This document shows, piece by piece, positions 17,750 to 23,210 of a DNA stretch of 34,347 bases. The notes under the pieces were generated by a model, which was not told the DNA's origin, did no database searches, and saw only the letters and a list, made by a program, of their open reading frames with translations. The stretch lies in NCBI GenBank assembly GCA_025363655.1, contig JANYDK010000031.1, positions 1-34,347 on the forward strand. The letters are read 5' to 3'. Source of the stretch: Deltaproteobacteria bacterium (GTDB lineage: Bacteria > Myxococcota_A > Polyangia > Polyangiales > JADJMO01). Positions within the stretch are counted from its first letter, which is position 1. The number at the start of each line of letters is the position of its first letter. Position numbers and translations under genes: made by a program.

Positions 17750-18082
17750 GCTCCGGGCCGTTTACCCGTCCACGCTTCGATTTGGCCTGCTGGCGAACCC
17801 AACCTCCCCAGCCTCCCCATCCGCCTCTTCAATTTGCGCAATTTGGGATGTAGCCCGGATCGGCCATTCAGCGCCCTCATCGTCCTTGCTCCGTCGCACA
17901 ACGCGAGGACACCAAGACTGGAAGGCGAAATTGCAAAGTTGAAGGACTGAGGAAACCCCAAGCAAGGTCAGGTGTTTGGGTATTTTTCGATTCCGAAAGA
18001 CCCGCCTGCGCACCCCGCGCCGCACCCGCGCCCGCGCCCCCACCCGCCTCCGCGCGCTCACCCCGCGTAAAGTACCCTCGTC
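17750..18082. other. 333-bp divergent intergenic region
   Basis: This gap separates the start of the CBS gene (minus) from the start of tyrA (plus), so it must hold promoters for both. The left two thirds is less GC-rich than its surroundings. It contains an imperfect inverted repeat: the arm at 17827-17844 (CTTCAATTTGCGCAATTT) pairs with 17928-17944, apart from a one-base and a two-base bulge, with about 83 bases between the arms. The right third is a C-rich tract. Its runs at 18025-18027, 18031-18033, 18037-18041 and 18043-18045 meet the canonical G-quadruplex spacing on the minus strand. No convincing short gene or textbook -35/-10 pair was found. Confidence 0.5.
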
Positions 18083-19204
18083 ATGCCCCCTGATCTCCTC
18101 TCCCTCCGCGCCTCCCTCACCGATCACGACCAACGCCTCGTCGAGCTCGTCGCCGCCCGCATGCGCCTCATCCGCGAGGTCGCCGCCTACAAAGCGGAAA
18201 ACTCCCTCCCGTCGTTCGATCGCGAACGCGAAGGCGCGCACCTCGACGAGCTCATCCAAGCGGGGAGCAACGCCGGCCTCGGGGAAGATCTGGTGCGCGA
18301 TCTCTTCGCGCGCCTCTTCTCCGCTTCACGACTCGAGCAGCGGCGGCTCCTCCAGACCAAGGGAGAGCGGCTGCGCATCGGCGTCATCGGTGGCACGCAG
18401 GGGATGGGAGCGTTCCTCGCGCGCGTCTTCGCGGGAGGAGGGCACACGGTCGAGGCGATGGGGCTCGGCGAGGGAGCGCCCGCGGCGGAGATCGCGGCGC
18501 GGAGTGATTTGGTGGTGATCGCGGTGCCGATCGCGGCGACGGTCGACCTCGTGAAGAGCGTGGCTCCTCACGTGCGGCCGGGCGCGTGCCTAATCGACGT
18601 CACCTCGCTCAAGCGCGCGCCGCTCTCGGCGATGTTGGAGCACGCGCCCGAGGGGGTCGACGTCGTCGGCACGCACCCCATGTTCGGACCGCACGGAGTC
18701 GATTTCGATCGACAAAAAGTGGTCCTTTGTCGCGGTCGTGGCGACGAGGCGTTCGTGCGTGTGAAGCGGCTCTACGAGTCGTTCGGCGCAGAGACGATCG
18801 AAGCCACCGCCGAAGAGCACGACGCGCAGATGGCGCTCATCCAAGTGTTGGTCCACGAGAAGACGATGGTCCTCGGCTCGGTGCTCGCGCGCCTCGACGC
18901 CGATCTCGATCGCAGCCTCTCCTTCGCCAGCCCCATCTATCGCACCGAGCTGGCGATGATCGGCCGCATGTTCGCCCAACGCGCCGAGCTCTACGCCGAC
19001 ATCCTCACGCAAAACCCCGACGCCGCGAAGCTCTCCCACGTCTTCGAACAAGAGACGGCCTTCTTCGCCCGCGCCGTCGCGATGAACGATCGCGACGCCG
19101 TCGTCGGCCGCTTCCGTCAAATCGCCGGCTACATGAAAGACTTCGCGTCCTGGGCGAAGAAGCAATCGGACGCGATCCTGGACGATCTCGTTCGGCATGG
19201 GTAG
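18083..19204 (+). CDS. tyrA: Bifunctional chorismate mutase / prephenate dehydrogenase (T-protein)
   Basis: The 373-residue enzyme converts chorismate to prephenate and then oxidises it to 4-hydroxyphenylpyruvate in tyrosine synthesis. Residues 1-90 are the AroQ-type chorismate mutase: LTDHDQRLVELVAARMRLIR, an internal Lys in VAAYKAEN, and the REREGAHLDEL helix. The dehydrogenase starts near residue 97 with a Rossmann motif (RIGVIGGTQGMGAFLARVFAGGG, read as two overlapping phrases). It continues with HPMFGP, then IQVLVHEKTM carrying the conserved His, then SPIYRTELAMIGRMFAQ and AELYADI, close to E. coli TyrA. Length and order match the E. coli enzyme. It is not linked to other aromatic amino acid genes here. 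Confidence 0.95.
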   Translation: MPPDLLSLRASLTDHDQRLVELVAARMRLIREVAAYKAENSLPSFDREREGAHLDELIQAGSNAGLGEDLVRDLFARLFSASRLEQRRLLQTKGERLRIGVIGGTQGMGAFLARVFAGGGHTVEAMGLGEGAPAAEIAARSDLVVIAVPIAATVDLVKSVAPHVRPGACLIDVTSLKRAPLSAMLEHAPEGVDVVGTHPMFGPHGVDFDRQKVVLCRGRGDEAFVRVKRLYESFGAETIEATAEEHDAQMALIQVLVHEKTMVLGSVLARLDADLDRSLSFASPIYRTELAMIGRMFAQRAELYADILTQNPDAAKLSHVFEQETAFFARAVAMNDRDAVVGRFRQIAGYMKDFASWAKKQSDAILDDLVRHG

Positions 19205-19214
19205 GGCCAAAATC

Positions 19215-19235
19215 GCGAAGCCATCTTTGGCGAAG
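19215..19235. repeat. 21-bp intergenic repeat, copy 2
   Basis: This copy is identical to 6150-6170. It lies in the 48-bp gap between the stop codons of tyrA (plus) and the zinc-ribbon gene (minus). Here the flanks extend the symmetry (TCGC on the left, GCGA on the right), so the region could form a hairpin with an internal loop. In this position it may terminate transcription from either side. Copy 1 sits in a divergent gap and lacks that flank, so termination is unlikely to be its general role. Confidence 0.65.
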
Positions 19236-19252
19236 CGAGCAAGACCTCTCGC

Positions 19253-19522
19253 TCACCGATACGGATGCCCGACGTCCTTCTCGCCGTCGAGCAGCGTCGC
19301 GCCGTCGATTTGGTCGACGTTGATCGCGGGCGCGCCCTTCACGTACATCTCGGCGTAGCCGCAGGCTCGGCAGATGTACGACTCGAATTCGCCGTACTCC
19401 TGATCGCCGAAGAAGCCCATTCGGTACTCGATCATCAGGCGGTTGTAGCCGTTGTCCCGAACCACCGGGACGTGGATGATCTTACGTCCTTGGCACTTGG
19501 GGCAGCGGAGCGTCGTTCGCAT
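19253..19522 (-). CDS. Small zinc-ribbon protein
   Basis: The 89-residue protein opens MRTTLRCPKCQGRKI, with a first CxxC pair at residues 7 and 10. A second CxxC lies at about 51-54 in SYICRACGYAEMYVK. Between them is a beta-rich stretch with aromatic residues (YNRLMIEYRMGFFGD). This is the layout of a two-stranded zinc ribbon that binds one zinc ion. Such proteins are often nucleic-acid or protein-binding accessories; no partner domain is present. The start is the only ATG compatible with the first Cys pair. The gene is preceded by the RND adaptor gene 25 bases upstream on the same strand, so it may be the second gene of that operon. Confidence 0.82.
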   Translation of the reverse strand: MRTTLRCPKCQGRKIIHVPVVRDNGYNRLMIEYRMGFFGDQEYGEFESYICRACGYAEMYVKGAPAINVDQIDGATLLDGEKDVGHPYR

Positions 19523-19547
19523 CAGGCCGGCGAGCCGTCGCGAGCGC

Positions 19548-20714
19548 TCAGAGCATTCCGGAGAGCACCGCGCCGCCTTCGGTGACGACCTTCTCTCCCT
19601 TGGAGAGGCCGTGGAGCACCGGATAGAACGCAGCGCCGTCGATTTCGTCGACGGTGACCGGGCGACGCTCGTAGCGTACCTTCTTGTCCGACGACTCGCC
19701 GACCTCGACGAAGACCATCGTGCTGTCGCCGAGGTGGAGGACCGCGCTCTTCGGCACCGCGATCACCTGGTTGGCGTCGACGGCGAACGAGACGGTGGCG
19801 TACATCTCCGGCTTGAGCAGGCGCTTCGGGTTGTCGAAGCTGCAGCGCACGCGCGCGGTGCGCGTCTCTTTGTCGAGGATCGAGGCGACCCAGTCGACGG
19901 TGCCGATGAACTCTTCGCCCGGATAGGAGACGACCTTGACCTTGACCGGCGTGCCGACCTTCACCCGCGCCAAGTCTTGCTCGAAGATGTCGGCGAGGAT
20001 CCAGACGGTGTCGACCTCGCCGATGGTGAAGAGCTCGCGCGGTTCGGCGCCGCCGTAGAGGCCTTGCACCTCGATGCCGGGCGTGAGGCTGCGGGCGATG
20101 ATTTCACCGTCGAGCGGCGCGGTCAGCGTGTAGCCCTGTTGCACGTAGCTGCCGCCGCCGGCGTGGAGGAGGAACGACTTCGCGCGCGCGCGCTCGACCT
20201 CGGCCTTCGCCTTGCGGTAGGCGTCTTCCGAGGCTTCGAGATCGCGCTGCGAGGTCGCGTGGGCGGCGAAGAGGTCTTTCTGACGCTCGTACGCGTGCTG
20301 CGTGGTGATCAAGTCGGCGAGCGCGATTTCGAGCGCGGCGTTGACCTCACCCATGTCGGGCGAGTCGATCGTCGCCAGGCGATCGCCCTTCTTCACGCGC
20401 TTGCCGAGCTCGCCCTCGATTTTGACGACGCGCCCGGTGACCGGTGAATAGACGCGCGCGACTTTCAGGTCGTCGAAGGTGACGCGACCGGTGGCGATGA
20501 TGGTGTCGTCGATCGGACGAGGCCCGATCTCGCCGACGACGATCTTCTCGTCCTTCACCTGCTGCGCCGTCAGCCGAACCTCGCCGGGAGGCACGGAGAA
20601 CGCGCTCTCCTTCGGCGCCGCCTCGGCGCGATGACAGCTCGACAGCGCAGGAACGCCGAGAGCGAGCATCATCAAGAAAGCTGACGACGTGACGGAAAGC
20701 GCAGATCCCCGCAT
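19548..20714 (-). CDS. RND efflux periplasmic adaptor lipoprotein (CusB/CzcB type)
   Basis: The 388-residue protein has a lipoprotein signal peptide (lipobox ALSSC, Cys27) and the membrane-fusion-protein layout. The N-terminal half of a lipoyl domain reads YSPVTGRVVKIEGELGKRVK, and a helical hairpin runs over about 122-180 (ALADLITTQHAYERQKDLFA). The second lipoyl half is YTLTAPLDGEIIARSLTPG, followed by a beta-barrel domain (VDTVWILADIFEQDLARVKVG) and a membrane-proximal domain. It links an inner-membrane RND pump to an outer-membrane channel. No pump or channel gene is adjacent; the pump in this window lies 16 kb away, and whether the two work together is unknown. No His/Met-rich metal-binding N-terminal extension is seen. 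Confidence 0.9.
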   Translation of the reverse strand: MRGSALSVTSSAFLMMLALGVPALSSCHRAEAAPKESAFSVPPGEVRLTAQQVKDEKIVVGEIGPRPIDDTIIATGRVTFDDLKVARVYSPVTGRVVKIEGELGKRVKKGDRLATIDSPDMGEVNAALEIALADLITTQHAYERQKDLFAAHATSQRDLEASEDAYRKAKAEVERARAKSFLLHAGGGSYVQQGYTLTAPLDGEIIARSLTPGIEVQGLYGGAEPRELFTIGEVDTVWILADIFEQDLARVKVGTPVKVKVVSYPGEEFIGTVDWVASILDKETRTARVRCSFDNPKRLLKPEMYATVSFAVDANQVIAVPKSAVLHLGDSTMVFVEVGESSDKKVRYERRPVTVDEIDGAAFYPVLHGLSKGEKVVTEGGAVLSGML

Positions 20715-20800
20715 TGGCGTTTCTTCTTAGCGCGGGGCGAACACTCCTGCGACAATTTTTCTCAGGCCAGCCGTCGCAAGCGGAAGATTGCCGCTCTGGT

Positions 20801-20817
20801 TCATGCGATTTGCATGA
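20801..20817. other. Inverted repeat upstream of the RND adaptor gene
   Basis: Arms TCATGC (20801-20806) and GCATGA (20812-20817) are perfectly complementary with a 5-base spacer, GATTT. They lie 87 bases upstream of the adaptor gene start (ATG at 20714). The size and symmetry suit an operator for a dimeric regulator, or it may be chance. A short hairpin with stem CCTCC/GGAGG, lacking a T-run, is found just after the stop of the PurH-like gene. Confidence 0.35.
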
Positions 20818-20875
20818 TTCGTCGGGCTTTCCGCACGGGCTCGCCGGCTGCGCGGCGCTCCCTCCGAAGGAGGTT

Positions 20876-22369
20876 TCAGTAGCGAATGTGCGAGAGGTTC
20901 GTCGCGAGAATGGCGACGGGCGGTTGGCCGCCGACTTGGAAGGTGCGTCCGTCTTCGGGGCCACCTGGGTGAGCGACGGCGGCGATGCCGGCTTGGGCGA
21001 TGCGTTGGAAGTCGTCGGCGAGGACGATGGGTCCATCGCTCGCGAGGACCGCAGCGGCGCTCGCTTCCCCGGCTTCCCAGATCGCCTTCTCGATGGCGTG
21101 TCGACGAGAGACGGCGGCGTCGCCGACACCGACGGTGAAGGTCACGCCGCGTTCTTCACGCGCGAGCACGACCGCGTCGGAGCGCGTGAACTTGGCGATG
21201 GTCCAGGCGAAGGCGAGCAAGCGCTTCTGCTCGTGCGTCGGAACGTGACCTCCGGCGTCTCCCGCGGCGACTTCGTCTTTGCTCCGCGCGTCGCGCTGCT
21301 CGAGGATCGCAGCCCCCGGGACGATCGTGATCGAGAGATCGGCCAGGTCGGAGGCGAGGGTGCCGCCGGTGGCGAGGAGGGCGATGCCCTCGCGTTCGGC
21401 GAGTCGATCGATGGCGTCGGGATCGAACGAGGGGGCGACGAAGACCTGCATCGGCACGTTTTCCAGGCGCGCGAGCAGTTGCGCCGACGCCGGGACGTTG
21501 ATGGCGACGACTGGCTCGGAGAGCCCGGGTGCGAGCTGTCGGAGCACGGTGGCGAGCGCGAGCTCGATGTCCTGCGCCGAGGCGACGGCGACCGGACGCT
21601 GCCGCGCGATCACCACCGCCGTCGGATGCGGCATCTCGGCGAGGAGCTCGGTGGCGAGGCATACGTCGCGCGCACGGCTCGCCGTCACCTTCCCCGAGGG
21701 GCTGAAATTCATCGTCGTCGGCAAGGTGCCGTCGACCGGATGAGCGCTGCGAAAGAGCCACGCCTCTTGTTGCTTGTTCGACCCTGATCGCAGCTTGCTC
21801 AATCGGTGATAGTCGCCGAGGACGATCTCGGGGAGGTCTTGGCGAATGCCTTCGTCGTCGTACATGCTGAGCTCGCGCATCAGCGGGCCCTCGTAGAGCG
21901 CCAACGTCGAGAGCGCGTGGCGCGCCTGTTTGCGACAGAAGGGCTCGTCGAAATCGCCTTTGTATTGGTACTCGCTGACCACCGTCGGGTAGTCGGCCGG
22001 GTCCATGATCACGCAGGTGTCGCGGTAGCGGAGAATGGCGGCCATCGCCACCGTCGGCCCGACGCGATCGATGCCGTCGAGGATCAAGTCGAAGCCGAGG
22101 TCGGCAGGTGCGCGACGAAAGGGCGGCGGCAGATTGACGACGACGATTTGCACTGCCTGTCCGGCGATGGTGCGAAGCGCGGGGTCGGTCCTGTCGTGAT
22201 GGGCGAAGAGCGTGGCCGTCTCGGTCACCGGCACGTTGCGCGCGCGGAGGAACGCGGCGGTGTGCGACGGCGCGAGGATCTCGACCTTGACCTGCTCGAC
22301 GAGGAAGCGCGCGAGCTCGTCGATACCGCGGGTGTCGACGACGGAAATGAAGGCATGCGTGAGCTGCAT
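20876..22369 (-). CDS. PurH (AICAR transformylase/IMP cyclohydrolase) homologue with lost catalytic motifs
   Basis: The 497-residue protein follows PurH from end to end. It has an MGS-like N-terminus (AFISVVDTRGIDELARFL), VVVNLPPPF, ILDGIDRVGPTVAMAA, LRSGSNKQQEAWLF where PurH has LRYGENPHQ, a central transformylase region, and a C-terminal FAWTIAKFTRSDAVVLARE. The motifs that make PurH work are changed. The IMP cyclohydrolase segment normally reading GRVKTLHPKxHGG is absent (residues about 54-70 are LFAHHDRTDPALRTIAGQA). The transformylase Lys-His in IVKHANPCG is replaced in VIARQRPVAVA (253-263). NPHQ has become NKQQ. It is intact, with no frameshift, so it is probably a paralogue with a new role rather than the housekeeping enzyme. 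Confidence 0.8.
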   Translation of the reverse strand: MQLTHAFISVVDTRGIDELARFLVEQVKVEILAPSHTAAFLRARNVPVTETATLFAHHDRTDPALRTIAGQAVQIVVVNLPPPFRRAPADLGFDLILDGIDRVGPTVAMAAILRYRDTCVIMDPADYPTVVSEYQYKGDFDEPFCRKQARHALSTLALYEGPLMRELSMYDDEGIRQDLPEIVLGDYHRLSKLRSGSNKQQEAWLFRSAHPVDGTLPTTMNFSPSGKVTASRARDVCLATELLAEMPHPTAVVIARQRPVAVASAQDIELALATVLRQLAPGLSEPVVAINVPASAQLLARLENVPMQVFVAPSFDPDAIDRLAEREGIALLATGGTLASDLADLSITIVPGAAILEQRDARSKDEVAAGDAGGHVPTHEQKRLLAFAWTIAKFTRSDAVVLAREERGVTFTVGVGDAAVSRRHAIEKAIWEAGEASAAAVLASDGPIVLADDFQRIAQAGIAAVAHPGGPEDGRTFQVGGQPPVAILATNLSHIRY

Positions 22370-22483
22370 CGGGCCCTCATCGTATGCCGCCTCGAGGCGT
22401 GGCCGGCGAAGATTTCACGCCCCGCCCGGTAACGAAAAACCCGCGATTTCTCGGGCTCCTGACGGTGCTCGCCCTGACCGGCG

Positions 22484-22492
22484 TGGTACAAT
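22484..22492 (+). promoter_or_regulatory. Extended -10 promoter for the LysM-like gene (leaderless)
   Basis: TGGTACAAT at 22484-22492 is an extended -10 box (TGn followed by TACAAT, one mismatch to TATAAT). No clear -35 hexamer is found at the usual distance, which is normal for extended -10 promoters. Transcription would begin about 7 bases downstream, at or next to the ATG at 22499, giving a leaderless mRNA. This agrees with the absence of a ribosome-binding site before the ATG. Confidence 0.5.
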
Positions 22493-22498
22493 CTCATC

Positions 22499-23164
22499 AT
22501 GTCGAGTGTCCACACCGCCGCGAAGGGCGACTGCGTCTACAGCATCGCCGACCTCTACAAGATTCGCGATTGGAAGAAGATCTACGACGCGCCCGACAAC
22601 GCCGACATGAAGAAGGCGCGGCCCGATCCGAACGTCCTCATGGAGGGCGACGAAGTGGCGATCCCCGACGTCGAGCCGGCGACGCGGAAGGTCACCGCGT
22701 CGACCGAAGAGAAGCACAAATACCAGGTCAAATTGCCGAAGTGCCTGCTTCGCGTGGCGGTGCACGACGAGGAAGACAAGCCCATCTCGGGGAAGAAATT
22801 CCTCCTCCTCGTCGGCGACAAACGCTTCGAGGGCACGACCGATGGCGACGGCATCGTCGAGCAGCGCATTCCCTTTCAAGCATCCACTGCCAAGCTCTAC
22901 GTCTTCTTCACCGACAAGAAGGACGACGGCGAGCACCTCTATTGGGATGTCGACATCGGCGGCCTCGAGCCGTCCGACACGCCACGAGGAATTCAGGAGC
23001 GGCTGAACAACCTCGGCTTCGTCTGCGGCGAGGTCGACGGCAAGTGGCACGACGGCATGGACGTCTCCCTCCGCACCTTCCAGAAATCAGCCAAAATCGA
23101 CCCCAACGGCGAACCCGACGACGCAACCACCAAGAAGCTCAAAGAAGTACACGGGAAGATCTGA
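22499..23164 (+). CDS. LysM-like / beta-sandwich / peptidoglycan-binding protein, T6SS-neighbour type
   Basis: The 221-residue protein has three parts. Residues 4-56 are LysM-like (HTAAKGDCVYSIADLYKI, ending DPNVLMEGDEVAIPD). Residues about 78-150 form a transthyretin/carboxypeptidase-regulatory-like beta domain (LRVAVHDEEDKPISGKKFLL, then TTDGDGIVEQRIP). Residues about 160-218 are a peptidoglycan-binding domain (GIQERLNNLGFVCGEVDGKW, then LRTFQKSAKID). From memory this architecture recurs beside VgrG, PAAR and effector genes in myxobacteria and Burkholderiales. No signal peptide is present, which fits a protein exported by a contractile injection system. Its role there is unproven: it could be a carrier or adaptor that loads or anchors effectors. 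It converges on the phospholipase gene, and its stop codon lies inside the hairpin at 23151-23173. Confidence 0.8.
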   Translation: MSSVHTAAKGDCVYSIADLYKIRDWKKIYDAPDNADMKKARPDPNVLMEGDEVAIPDVEPATRKVTASTEEKHKYQVKLPKCLLRVAVHDEEDKPISGKKFLLLVGDKRFEGTTDGDGIVEQRIPFQASTAKLYVFFTDKKDDGEHLYWDVDIGGLEPSDTPRGIQERLNNLGFVCGEVDGKWHDGMDVSLRTFQKSAKIDPNGEPDDATTKKLKEVHGKI

Positions 23165-23173
23165 TCTTCCCGT
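23151..23173. terminator. Bidirectional terminator-like hairpin between convergent genes
   Basis: The arms ACGGGAAGATC (23151-23161) and GATCTTCCCGT (23163-23173) are perfect 11-base inverted repeats. In RNA they would form a stem of about 9 bp with a 5-base loop from either strand. The TGA of the LysM-like gene lies in the loop region, and the phospholipase stop codon is 38 bases further on. No T-run follows, so termination would rest on the hairpin alone or be factor-assisted. Confidence 0.55.
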
Positions 23174-23210
23174 CACTCCGCTCCTCCGTGGCTCCGTGGT
23201 TCTCTCGAGC

